NCBI RefSeq assembly: GCF_005876955.1
Contig: NZ_SSCL01000016.1
Span: 1-64,000 of the forward strand
Reading direction: 5' to 3'
DNA: 64,000 nt
DNA from: Sinomonas gamaensis
Lineage (GTDB): Bacteria > Actinomycetota > Actinomycetes > Actinomycetales > Micrococcaceae
The notes beneath the pieces are model-generated. The model searched no databases and was not told the DNA's origin. It worked only from the letters and a program-made list of their open reading frames with translations. Both the position numbers and the translations under genes were made by a program. Shown here in pieces: positions 6,967 to 14,947 of this stretch; position 1 is the stretch's first letter, and the number at the start of each line of letters is the position of its first letter.

Positions 6967-9007
6967 CTCTCACCACCCCGATCGTCTCGATCGCGACCTC
7001 CGTGGACGTCACCTCGGCATAGGAGAGCACCGGGACGCCGGACGGCGGCAGCGGGACGAGCTTCCGCATCGCCGGTCTGAGCACCGGCGCGCAGACCAGC
7101 ACGGGGCTCTTGCCAGAGGATTCGGCCGCGGCGACGGCGGCGCTCAGAGAGGACGTGATGGCGTCGAGCTTTGCCTGGTCGAGGACCAGCTGCGTCCCGC
7201 CCTCGGCGGGCCGCAGGTCTTGGACGAGGCTCTGCTCGAGGACAGGTTCGATCGTGATGACCGTGAGCCGGTCCCCGTCCATGAGGCGGCCCACGAGCGC
7301 GGGTCCGATCGCGAGCCGCGCCGCTTCGATGAGACCCTCAGGATCGGTCGACGCCTTGGCCCGCAGGGTCAGGGACTCGTAGATGCGGGTGAGGTCGTTG
7401 ATGGGCACCTGCTCCGCGAGGAGCCCCTGCAGCACCCGGTGGATTTCGGCCAGGGAAAGGAGCCCCGGCGTGAGCTCCTCCACGACCGCCGGGCTGCCGG
7501 CCTTCACCCCTTCGGTGAGCACCCGCACATCCTCCCGTGAGAGCAGCCGCGCGGCGTTGGCCGTCACGATCGAGGAGAGGTGCGTGATCAGCACGCTCAC
7601 CCTGTCGATCACGGTGGCCCCGGTGAGCTCGGCGCTGTGCCGCATCTCGGCGGGGATCCACTTCCCCGCGAGCCCGAAGACCGGCTCGACGACGGCGGCA
7701 CCCGGCAGCGCGTCGAGGAAGTCGCCGAGGGCGAGGAGCTTGCCCGACGGCGCCGTGCCCCGGCCCGCGTCGACGCCGGCGATGCGGATGGCATAGGTCG
7801 CCGGCGGCAGCTCGACGGAGTCGCGGGTCCGCACCGGCGGGATCACCACCCCGAGGTCCATGGCAATCTTGTGCCGCAGCGACTTCACGCGGGCCAGAAG
7901 GTCGTCGGCCGAACCGCCCACGAGGTCCACGAGGTCGGGCGCGAGCAGGATCTCGAGTGGATGGACGCGCATCTCCTCCATGAGTCGCTGGGTCGGGTCC
8001 TGCTCCCCCACATCGGCACCCGAGGCGCCGTTCGTCTCCGAGGAGGCCCCGCCGTCGGCTCTCATTGCATCTTTCGACGCCTGCATCCGCCGCGAGACGA
8101 CGATGAGCACCGCCCCGACCGCGAGGAACGGCAGCGGCGGCATGCCGGGGATGAGCGCCATGACCACCGCGGTGATCCCCGTGATGAGCAGCGCCGTCCG
8201 CGACTGTGAGAGCTGGGAGGAGGCAGCGTGGCCGAGGTCCGCCTCGGCGTTCGAGCGCGTCACGATCATGCCCGTCGAGACCGCCATGAGCAGGGCGGGG
8301 ATCTGCGAGACGAGGCCGTCGCCCATCGTGAGGAGGGAGTAGGTGTTCAGGGCGTCGTTGATCGAGAGGCCGCGCTGGGCCATGCCCACGCCGAGCCCGC
8401 CCACGATGTTGACGATGATGATGACGATGCCGGCAATCGCGTCGCCCTTGACGAACTTCGAGGCGCCGTCCATCGCCCCATAGAAATCAGCCTCCGCCGA
8501 GACCTCCGCGCGCCGCTGCCGCGCGACGACGTCCGTGATGAGGCCGGCGTTGAGGTCGGCATCGATGGCCATCTGCTTGCCCGGCATCGCGTCGAGCGTG
8601 AAGCGCGCGCCGACCTCGGCCACGCGCTCGGCGCCCTTGGTGACGACCACGAACTGGATCACCACGAGGATCACGAACACCACCGCGCCGATGATGAGCG
8701 AGCCGCCCACGGTCACCTTGCCGAACGCCTCGATCACCTGCCCGGCGTAGCCCTGGCCCAGCACGAGCCGGGTCGAGGCGACGTTGAGCCCGAGCCGGAA
8801 CAGCGTGGCCACGAGCAGGAGCGACGGGAAGACGGAAAAGTCGAGTGGCTTCTTCACGAACATGCTCGTCAGCAGGATCACGAGCGCGAGCAGGAGGTTG
8901 CACACGATCAGCACGTCGAGGAGCGGCGCGGGGACTGGCATCACGAGCAGCAGGACGATGCCGACGATCCCCACCGGGACTCCGAGCCGGGCGAAGTTGC
9001 GGTTCAC
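6947..9007 (-). CDS. flhA: Flagellar type III export protein FlhA
   Basis: A 686-residue export-gate protein. The first about 310 residues hold some eight transmembrane segments, starting VNRNFARLGVPVGIVGIVLL, and contain the conserved cytoplasmic loop with GAMDGASKFVKGDA. The remaining about 370 residues form the soluble domain that docks chaperone-substrate complexes. The GTG at 9007 follows AAAGGAG and overlaps the flhB stop (GTGA). The frame stays open far beyond this start into flhB, but that extension is only a shadow of flhB. Confidence 0.95.
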   Translation of the reverse strand: MNRNFARLGVPVGIVGIVLLLVMPVPAPLLDVLIVCNLLLALVILLTSMFVKKPLDFSVFPSLLLVATLFRLGLNVASTRLVLGQGYAGQVIEAFGKVTVGGSLIIGAVVFVILVVIQFVVVTKGAERVAEVGARFTLDAMPGKQMAIDADLNAGLITDVVARQRRAEVSAEADFYGAMDGASKFVKGDAIAGIVIIIVNIVGGLGVGMAQRGLSINDALNTYSLLTMGDGLVSQIPALLMAVSTGMIVTRSNAEADLGHAASSQLSQSRTALLITGITAVVMALIPGMPPLPFLAVGAVLIVVSRRMQASKDAMRADGGASSETNGASGADVGEQDPTQRLMEEMRVHPLEILLAPDLVDLVGGSADDLLARVKSLRHKIAMDLGVVIPPVRTRDSVELPPATYAIRIAGVDAGRGTAPSGKLLALGDFLDALPGAAVVEPVFGLAGKWIPAEMRHSAELTGATVIDRVSVLITHLSSIVTANAARLLSREDVRVLTEGVKAGSPAVVEELTPGLLSLAEIHRVLQGLLAEQVPINDLTRIYESLTLRAKASTDPEGLIEAARLAIGPALVGRLMDGDRLTVITIEPVLEQSLVQDLRPAEGGTQLVLDQAKLDAITSSLSAAVAAAESSGKSPVLVCAPVLRPAMRKLVPLPPSGVPVLSYAEVTSTEVAIETIGVVRGAAVRA

Positions 9008-10107
9008 GGGGTGACTCCTTTCAAGCTGGCTGGGCGGGCGGGCAGCGTGTGCAGGCCGGCGGCCGAGCCACGCGCCTTGAGGGCCATGACGAACGCGAGC
9101 ACGCCGGCCACGGCGGTGTAGAACTCCACCGGGATCTCCTCGCCGATCTCGCAGGCGGCGTGGAGGGCCCGCGCGAGCGGGACGTCGCGCACCATGGGCA
9201 CGCGCTCCTTCTCGGCCTCCTCCCGGATCCGGGCTGCGATGGTTCCGGCGCCCTTCGCCGCGATGCGCGGCGCAGACTTCCCGGGCTCGTACTTCAGCGC
9301 TACGGCCACGTGGGTCGGGTTCACCAGGACGACGTCGGCGCCTCCGATCGCGGCGATCATGCGGTTCCGGGACATCGCCAGCTGGCGCGACCGCCGCTGC
9401 GAGCGGATGAGCGGGTCTCCTTCGGTGTTCTTGTTCTCGTCCTTGACCTCGCGCTTGGTCATGCGGGTCTTGGTGCGGTTCCGCCGCACGACGACGAACA
9501 CGTCCGCCGCGGCCAGCACCAGTCCCGCGGCGACGGCAAAGCGGATGAGGGAGGCGGCGCCGTCGTTGGCGGCGGCCAGCAGCCCGGAGATCGGCAGGCC
9601 GCCCGCTGAGAGGACCACCGGGATGAGCCCCTGCACCACGGTCCACAGCACGAGCCCGACGACGGCGGTCTTCGCGAGCGCCTTCACGCCTCCCCAGAGC
9701 GCCTGGGGCCCGAAGGTCCGCTTGAGGCCGGCGATGGGATTGAAGTGCTCGAAAGACGCCGTGAAGCGCTTGAGATGCACACCGCCTTGCGCTGCGGACC
9801 CGGCGAGGACCGCGAGGAAGACGACAGCGGCGAGCGGCCCCACCGTGCCGACGAGCGAGGCGGCGCCGTCGGCGAGGGCTTGGACGGCCTTTCCGGGATC
9901 CGGATCGGAGATGATCGACGTCACGGTGAACATCTGCGCGCGGCCGGCGGTCGACGCGGCGTCGATCGTGGACGGCAGCATGATCGCGCCGGCACCGACG
10001 GCGAGCCACGCCGTGAGGTCCTGTGAGCGCGAGAGCTGGCCCTTCGAGCGGACTTCGCGGAGCCGCTTGTCCGTGGCCTGTTCGGTGCGTTCCTGCACGT
10101 CGGCCAT
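9004..10107 (-). CDS. flhB: Flagellar export switch protein FlhB
   Basis: A 367-residue inner-membrane export component. It has an N-terminal amphipathic segment (ERTEQATDKRLREVRSKGQL), four transmembrane helices, a charged linker, and the self-cleaving NPTH motif at residues 263-266 followed by VAVALKYEPG. Cleavage at NPTH switches export from rod/hook to filament substrates. The start overlaps the fliR stop by one base, and the stop overlaps flhA, as in a tightly coupled operon. Confidence 0.95.
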   Translation of the reverse strand: MADVQERTEQATDKRLREVRSKGQLSRSQDLTAWLAVGAGAIMLPSTIDAASTAGRAQMFTVTSIISDPDPGKAVQALADGAASLVGTVGPLAAVVFLAVLAGSAAQGGVHLKRFTASFEHFNPIAGLKRTFGPQALWGGVKALAKTAVVGLVLWTVVQGLIPVVLSAGGLPISGLLAAANDGAASLIRFAVAAGLVLAAADVFVVVRRNRTKTRMTKREVKDENKNTEGDPLIRSQRRSRQLAMSRNRMIAAIGGADVVLVNPTHVAVALKYEPGKSAPRIAAKGAGTIAARIREEAEKERVPMVRDVPLARALHAACEIGEEIPVEFYTAVAGVLAFVMALKARGSAAGLHTLPARPASLKGVTP

Positions 10108-10865
10108 CAGCCCACCCCCAGCAGCGTGTTTACGGCCTGCTCCACGAGCGAGGACACGATCCGGGGCAGCGCGAGGAACAGCACGCCCGCGAGGCTCAGC
10201 GTGATGAGGACCTTGAGCGGGAACCCCATCTGGAAGGCGTTGAGCGCGGGGGCCACCCGCGTCAGCAGCCCCAGCCCGAGGTCGGCGAGGAACAGGACCA
10301 CCATGAGCGGCCCCGCGATCTGGAGGGACGCGACGAAGAGGCCGGTGACCGCCGTCGTCATCGCCTCGACGGGGCGCGCGAGGTCCAGGCCGCCCGCCAA
10401 CGGCAGCGCGCCGAACGAACCGGCGAGCCCGCCGATCACCAGCTGATAGCCGTCGGAGGAGAAGAGAAGCGCGAGAGCGGCCATCTGCAGCAGCCGCGTG
10501 AACTGGGCGCCGTTGACGAGGCTCTGAGGGTCGTAGGCCTGGGCCATCTGGAAGCCCGCGGCGAGGTCGATGAGCGAGCCGGCGGACTGGCTCGCGGCGA
10601 AGACCAGATATACGAGGAAGCCGAGCGCGAGGCCCGTGACGAGCTCGAGAACGAGGCCGGTGATGAGGCCTGCCGTATCCCGGGCGGCGTACCCGTTCTG
10701 GGCTCGGCCGGCGACAGCGAGGCCGAGGCCGATTCCGAGCATCGCCTTGATCCGAGCCGGAAACCCATTGTGCGAGAAGGGCGGGGCGATGAACAGGAAT
10801 GCTGTCATCCTCACGGCGGCGAGCATCGCCGCTTCGATGAACGTCTGATCAAGAGGAATGTTCAT
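10107..10865 (-). CDS. fliR: Flagellar export protein FliR
   Basis: A 252-residue inner-membrane protein of the FliPQR export gate with about six hydrophobic segments. AAVRMTAFLFIAPPFSHNGFP near the N-terminus, AASQSAGSLIDLAAGFQMAQ in the middle and the VVLFLADLGLGLLTRVAP region are typical FliR sequence. The ATG at 10865 overlaps the fliQ stop in ATGA; upstream in-frame sequence is the antisense of no gene and lacks family similarity. Confidence 0.93.
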   Translation of the reverse strand: MNIPLDQTFIEAAMLAAVRMTAFLFIAPPFSHNGFPARIKAMLGIGLGLAVAGRAQNGYAARDTAGLITGLVLELVTGLALGFLVYLVFAASQSAGSLIDLAAGFQMAQAYDPQSLVNGAQFTRLLQMAALALLFSSDGYQLVIGGLAGSFGALPLAGGLDLARPVEAMTTAVTGLFVASLQIAGPLMVVLFLADLGLGLLTRVAPALNAFQMGFPLKVLITLSLAGVLFLALPRIVSSLVEQAVNTLLGVG

Positions 10866-11134
10866 GAATTGATCAGCGAGGGGATCCGGGCGAAAAGGTC
10901 GTTGGTGAAGCTCACCATTTCCGAGATCATCCAATGCCCGCAGACCACGAGCGCAATGGCTACGGCAACGGCCTTGGGAACGAACGAGAGCGTGGCCTCC
11001 TGGAGCTGCGTGACGGATTGGACCAGGGAAATTGCGAGGCCTACCACGAGGCTCGTCACGAGCACCGGCGCGGCGAGCTTCCCCGCGGCGAGAAGCGCTT
11101 GGAGGCAGATATCGAGAATGGCCGAAGTATTCAC
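10862..11134 (-). CDS. fliQ: Flagellar export protein FliQ
   Basis: A 90-residue protein with two transmembrane helices forming a hairpin. The first part holds LLVTSLVVGLAISLVQS-like sequence (here PVLVTSLVVGLAISLVQSVT) and TQLQEATLSFVPK, the FliQ signature. It assembles with FliP and FliR in the export gate. It follows fliP with a one-base gap and is coupled to fliR by ATGA. Confidence 0.95.
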   Translation of the reverse strand: MNTSAILDICLQALLAAGKLAAPVLVTSLVVGLAISLVQSVTQLQEATLSFVPKAVAVAIALVVCGHWMISEMVSFTNDLFARIPSLINS

Positions 11135-11135
11135 G

Positions 11136-11969
11136 TCAGCCTCCCTGATAGCTCTGGATGAGCGACGTGATGATGAGGTCCCATCCGTCCACGAGGACGA
11201 ACAGGAGGATCTTGAACGGCAGGGAGATCATGACGGGCGGGAGCATCATCATGCCCATCGACATGAGCGCCGCCGAGACCACGAGGTCGATGATGAGGAA
11301 CGGGATGAAGATGACGAATCCGATGATGAACGCGGCGCGGAGCTCGGAGATCATGAACGCCGGAATGAGCGTCTGCAGCGGGGTGGCTGCGGGAGTGGCC
11401 GGGTTCGGAATTCCGGCCGCGCGCGTCATGAGCGCAATATCCTCTTGGCGCGTATGCGCGAGCATGAATTTCGAGAGCGGCCCGGTCGCGGCGTTGAACG
11501 CGCCGCCGAAATCGAGCTGGCCGTTGAGATAGGGCTGCACAGCGTGTGAATTGATGTCGCTGACCACGGGCCACATGATGAACAGCGAGAGGAACAGCGC
11601 CAGCCCCGCGATCACCTGGTTCGGCGGGACCGATTGGAGCGAGAGCGCGTTCCGCGTCATCGCGAGGACCACGAAGATCTTGGTGAACGACGTCATCATG
11701 AGCAGGAGCGCCGGCGCCACCGAGAGCAGCGTGATCCCGATGAGCGTGACGACCGAGGCCGAGGGCCCATTGTCCGGCGCGTTGATCTGGATGCTGAGAG
11801 GGCCGCCCGATGGCGCCGGAGTGGCGGGACCCGAGGGGTCCGACGGCCCGACTGGCGCTGCGTGCCCTGCCACGGAGCTGAGGAGCAGCAGGGCGTAGGC
11901 CGTCACCGCTGCGAGGATGACGACGACGGCGACCCGGCCTGCTCTCGCTGCCCAGCCCGCCGGGGTCAC
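11136..11969 (-). CDS. fliP: Flagellar export protein FliP
   Basis: A 277-residue export-gate protein with a cleavable-looking signal peptide (about 1-37), a short extracytoplasmic region and four transmembrane helices. Conserved blocks are MMTSFTKIFVVLAMTRNAL, PNQVIAGLALFLSLFIMWPV and IPFLIIDLVVSAALMSMGMM. The GTG start overlaps the fliO stop (GTGA). Length is slightly above the family norm because of a Pro/Ser-rich insert after the signal peptide. Confidence 0.95.
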   Translation of the reverse strand: MTPAGWAARAGRVAVVVILAAVTAYALLLLSSVAGHAAPVGPSDPSGPATPAPSGGPLSIQINAPDNGPSASVVTLIGITLLSVAPALLLMMTSFTKIFVVLAMTRNALSLQSVPPNQVIAGLALFLSLFIMWPVVSDINSHAVQPYLNGQLDFGGAFNAATGPLSKFMLAHTRQEDIALMTRAAGIPNPATPAATPLQTLIPAFMISELRAAFIIGFVIFIPFLIIDLVVSAALMSMGMMMLPPVMISLPFKILLFVLVDGWDLIITSLIQSYQGG

Positions 11970-12355
11970 GGCTGGCGGCCCAGCTGCCGGAGCAGCTCGC
12001 GGCCGAAGGCGGTGGCGGACACCCCGTTCTGGGCCGCCCGTGCGGCACGGCGGCTCAGCGGCGCGGCCGCCTGGCTGATGACGACGGGCTCAGTGATTAC
12101 CTCGGCGGCCGGCGCCTCGCTCGAGTGCAGCACATTGATCCCGTGCTCGGTCACGCCGAGGAGGAACCGCTGACCGTCCGTGTCCACGAGGACCACAGAC
12201 GCCTTCGGGCCCACGCTCTGCCGCGCGACGACCGCGAGCGCCTTGGCTTTCGGGGCCCCTGTCCCGCGCCGAAGGCGCCGATGCAGGAGCCACATGAGGC
12301 CGAGCACGGCGCCGAGCGAGACGAGGACCCGAAGGCCCAGGATGAGCGAGTCCAT
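11966..12355 (-). CDS. fliO: Flagellar export protein FliO
   Basis: A 129-residue protein with one N-terminal transmembrane helix (LGLRVLVSLGAVLGLMWLL) followed by a basic patch and a small cytoplasmic beta-rich domain (VVARQSVGPKASVVLVDTDG, then QRFLLGVTEHGINVLH), as in FliO, which helps assemble FliP. It directly abuts fliN (no gap) and overlaps fliP. The FliO family is poorly conserved, but domain plan and position agree. Confidence 0.88.
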   Translation of the reverse strand: MDSLILGLRVLVSLGAVLGLMWLLHRRLRRGTGAPKAKALAVVARQSVGPKASVVLVDTDGQRFLLGVTEHGINVLHSSEAPAAEVITEPVVISQAAAPLSRRAARAAQNGVSATAFGRELLRQLGRQP

Positions 12356-13048
12356 TCAGCGGGGCGCCTCGGCCACGTCGAGGATCCGGGTGATCCGCAC
12401 GCCATAGTCCTGATCGACCACAACCACCTCGCCGAGCGCGATCTTCCGCCCGTTGAGCAGCACGTCCACGGGCGCGCCCGCCGAGCGGTCCAGCTCGATG
12501 ACTTTCCCGGGCTCCATCGAGAGCGCCTCGCGGACGCTCATCCGCGTCCGGCCGATCTCCACGGTGAGGGCCATCTCGACGTCGTGGATCCGCCCGAGAC
12601 GGCCCGCGAACGAAGCGTCCGCCGGGGGAGTGTGGGTCGTCGGCGCGCCGCCGTGGATGCGCACCGCGAACCAGCCGAAGGGCGCGCTCCCGTCCGAGAT
12701 CTCGAAGACCGCCGTGTCCGGGTCGGAGAAGAGCTCCCACGCGTCGCCCTCGGACAGCTCCGAGAGGACGCCTCCCTGGAGCGCCTCGGCGGCGCGCTCG
12801 AATGCGGGCCGCAGCACCGCCGTCGTCCGCGCTTCCGGGCTGCCGCCCGCCTCGGCGGCGAAGCCTGCACTCGTGAGCGCGAGCGCGAAGTCCGCGGTGA
12901 GCGCGCCGACAAAGGACGCCGAGACGGCCTGTGCCGCATGCCCAGCGGCCGCGCTCGCCTCCACGCTGCCCGTGACCGCGAGGCCGGGCACGGGCAGTGA
13001 CGCTGCCAGGCGGTCGGCGGCGGAGGCGTGGAGGGCCAGGTTGCTCAC
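12356..13048 (-). CDS. fliN: Flagellar motor switch protein FliN (extended N-terminus)
   Basis: A 230-residue C-ring protein. The last about 75 residues form the SpoA domain: VEMALTVEIGRTRMSVREAL, GKVIELDRSAGAPVDVLLNG and VVVVDQDYGVRITRI. The first about 140 residues are an alanine-rich extension of the kind seen in the longer FliN/FliY proteins; the CheC-like phosphatase signature of FliY (E-x2-N) is not evident. It overlaps fliM by 4 bases. Because FliM here lacks a CheY-binding N-terminus, this extension is a candidate for signal input (inference). Confidence 0.92.
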   Translation of the reverse strand: MSNLALHASAADRLAASLPVPGLAVTGSVEASAAAGHAAQAVSASFVGALTADFALALTSAGFAAEAGGSPEARTTAVLRPAFERAAEALQGGVLSELSEGDAWELFSDPDTAVFEISDGSAPFGWFAVRIHGGAPTTHTPPADASFAGRLGRIHDVEMALTVEIGRTRMSVREALSMEPGKVIELDRSAGAPVDVLLNGRKIALGEVVVVDQDYGVRITRILDVAEAPR

Positions 13049-13959
13049 GGAAGGGTCTCCTCGGTCAGGGACGTGACGATGCGCGCGGCGGCGCGGGAGC
13101 CCTTGCGGACCACCATCGCCTGCGCGAGGTTCTTGCCGCCCACGGCGACGTGGAACGGCTGATGCTCGGGATGCGGCAGCACGAGCGTGTCGCCGACTGC
13201 GAGGTTCAGGACCTCGACCGGGGTGACGCCTGTCGGCTCGAGCCGGACGGCGACGTCGATGGGGACCTCCGCCACCTGCGCGCGGACCAGCTCCGCGGCG
13301 TTCGCAATGCTCGCCATGGGATTGACGGCACCGAGCTGCGGGAGGAGCGCGTCGGCCGGAATCGCGAGGGACGCGGTGGTGATGGCCTCGCCGACCACGA
13401 CCGTGAAGGCGACGACGATCATGAGGTCCGTGGTCGCGGCGGCTTGGGCGAATTGCGAGTTGTACTGGATCGCCTCGACCCGGGCCGTGCCCGCGAGGAG
13501 ACCGCCGAGAGAATAGTGGAGGACCTCAAGGCCCTCTCCGACGAGGCTCTTGATGAGCGCGTACTCGAGCGGGGTGAACTTGCGCTCCAAGCCGCTCTTG
13601 TCGCCGTGTCCGCCGAGCATGCGGGCCACCCAGCCGAGGGCGTCCGGCGTGGGGAACTGGACCACCAGCTTGGCCGACACGCCGTCCATCGCACAGAGGA
13701 CCATCGACGTCGCGGCGGGAAGCGTGGCGACGTACTCGTCGTAGGTCTGCATGACCACCGACTCGGCGGTCACCGTCGACTTGACCCGGACCTTCGCGGT
13801 GAGCTGCGTGCCCCATTGCCGAGAAAAGCTTTCGAAGCCAGCCTCAAGGATGCGGCTGTGCTCGCGCGCGAGAGTTGTGGGACGGCGAAAGTCGTACGCC
13901 TCGACAACCCTCGCGGCCGACTCCCCGGAAACGGGGGCTTCGCGGTCCTGCACGGTCAC
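13045..13959 (-). CDS. fliM: Flagellar motor switch protein FliM
   Basis: A 304-residue switch protein. VEAYDFRRPTTLAREHSRIL (about 19-38) opens the FliM middle domain; GHGDKSGLERKFTPLEYALI is the conserved GGxG-containing core; the last about 70 residues form a SpoA domain (VEVPIDVAVRLEPTGVTPVE). The usual N-terminal EIDALL segment that binds CheY-P is absent, and no in-frame start upstream would add it. The GTG start at 13959 is only about 9 bases from the sigma-28-type -10 element, so the mRNA may be leaderless or begin within the first codons. Confidence 0.93.
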   Translation of the reverse strand: MTVQDREAPVSGESAARVVEAYDFRRPTTLAREHSRILEAGFESFSRQWGTQLTAKVRVKSTVTAESVVMQTYDEYVATLPAATSMVLCAMDGVSAKLVVQFPTPDALGWVARMLGGHGDKSGLERKFTPLEYALIKSLVGEGLEVLHYSLGGLLAGTARVEAIQYNSQFAQAAATTDLMIVVAFTVVVGEAITTASLAIPADALLPQLGAVNPMASIANAAELVRAQVAEVPIDVAVRLEPTGVTPVEVLNLAVGDTLVLPHPEHQPFHVAVGGKNLAQAMVVRKGSRAAARIVTSLTEETLP

Positions 13960-13967
13960 GGAGGCGA

Positions 13968-13994
13968 CTATCGGCAGGGCCCGCGCGGCGATAA
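13968..13994 (-). promoter_or_regulatory. Sigma-28 (FliA/SigD)-type promoter of the fliM block
   Basis: On the minus strand TTAT (13994-13991), 15 bases, then GCCGATAG (13975-13968). The -10 and spacer are the same as at flgB, flbD and fliC; the -35 deviates (TTAT rather than TAAC/TAAT). It lies immediately before the fliM start codon. Confidence 0.65.
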
Positions 13995-14001
13995 GCCCGC
14001 C

Positions 14002-14466
14002 TCAGCTCTCAGCTTCCTGTTTCTCTTCCCCGTCCTCGTGGTTCTCCCGGTCCTCGTCATTCCCGATGAGCGGACTCAGGATCGTTTCCTTCACGGTGTC
14101 CTTGACCTTGGCGACGGTCTCCTTGACCGTGTCGATGGCGTCCTCGGTCTTGTCCTCGGCGATCTTGTGGGCCACCGACTCCACCGTGTTCTCGAAGCCC
14201 TTCTGGAAGTAATCCGTGAGAGGCTTGCCGCCCTGCTTGGAGAGGTCCAGCCGGTTCGTGGCCTCGGCGAAGCGGAGGTAGGTGTCCACGCTGGCCACGA
14301 CGATGCGGGCGTCGATGCTCAGGAGCTGGATGCCGACCAGGGAAAGGCTGACGTAGGCATCGATCACGAGCCCCTTGTCGAGGATGACGTTCAGGACGTC
14401 GGCCAGCGAGCTCGAATGGGGGCGGTCAAGGTAGCCCCCGGGACGCCCGGGCTCGGATGCGGTCAT
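14002..14466 (-). CDS. GvpA/GvpJ-family gas vesicle protein with long helical tail
   Basis: A 154-residue protein. Residues about 18-73 ([20 protein letters not shown], then [20 protein letters not shown] and [12 protein letters not shown]) are the gas-vesicle structural fold, amphiphilic and very close to the GvpA pattern. About 80 residues follow, including [20 protein letters not shown] and a second similar segment, an amphipathic helical region ending in an acidic tail. GvpA itself is about 70 residues; GvpJ can have extensions. No other gvp gene is in the window. It starts 3 bases after the ctaF-like stop without its own clear ribosome-binding site, so it is probably coupled to that gene. 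Confidence 0.85.
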   Translation of the reverse strand: MTASEPGRPGGYLDRPHSSSLADVLNVILDKGLVIDAYVSLSLVGIQLLSIDARIVVASVDTYLRFAEATNRLDLSKQGGKPLTDYFQKGFENTVESVAHKIAEDKTEDAIDTVKETVAKVKDTVKETILSPLIGNDEDRENHEDGEEKQEAES

Positions 14467-14469
14467 GTG

Positions 14470-14871
14470 TCAGTGAGCGTGGTCGCCGCGGCTGTACTCG
14501 AAGACCCAGCCGATGAGCGCCACGATCCCCAGGCCGACGCCGATGAAGAAGATCCACCAGCCGACCGCGATGCCCAGCACCGCCGTCGCGGCCGCGGCAC
14601 CGAGCACGATCGGCCACCAGCTCCACGGGCTGAAGTGCCCCTGCTCGCCCGCGCCCTCGTGGATCTCGGCGTCCTCGCGGTCCTCCGGGCGGACACCGAC
14701 CCGGCGCGCGGTCACCCCGAGATACGATCCGATCATCCCCGCGAGGCCGCCCAGGAGCAGCATCCCGAGGACGCCGACCCATTCCGACCAACGGGTGAGG
14801 AACCCATAGACGATGGCGATGGGGACGAAGAAGAAGACCCCCGTCCCGAAGAGCCAGGATTCGACTTTCAT
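14470..14871 (-). CDS. ctaF: Cytochrome c oxidase subunit IV, actinobacterial type (CtaF-like)
   Basis: A 133-residue membrane protein with about four transmembrane helices. MKVESWLFGTGVFFFVPIAI and VYGFLTRWSEWVGVLGMLLL, then a charged loop (RRVGVRPEDREDAEI), then FSPWSWWPIVLGAAAATAVL, follow the actinobacterial subunit 4 plan. Normally it is encoded beside ctaC-ctaD; here it stands alone, followed by the GvpA-like gene. It is either the only copy displaced or a paralogue. The ATG at 14871 is chosen because homologues begin at MKVESW. Confidence 0.85.
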   Translation of the reverse strand: MKVESWLFGTGVFFFVPIAIVYGFLTRWSEWVGVLGMLLLGGLAGMIGSYLGVTARRVGVRPEDREDAEIHEGAGEQGHFSPWSWWPIVLGAAAATAVLGIAVGWWIFFIGVGLGIVALIGWVFEYSRGDHAH

Positions 14872-14947
14872 GGCCCGATCCTCTCGGTTCGCTCCACATA
14901 GGGCGTCCACACCGAGAGTAGACCTAGGAGGACCGGGCGAGATAGGC

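Noticed and set aside
6947-10009. A 1020-residue FlhB-FlhA fusion reading
   Set aside because: The upstream part is an out-of-frame reading of flhB with low-complexity Arg/Gly/Ala content; flhA has its own GTG with AAAGGAG at 9007.
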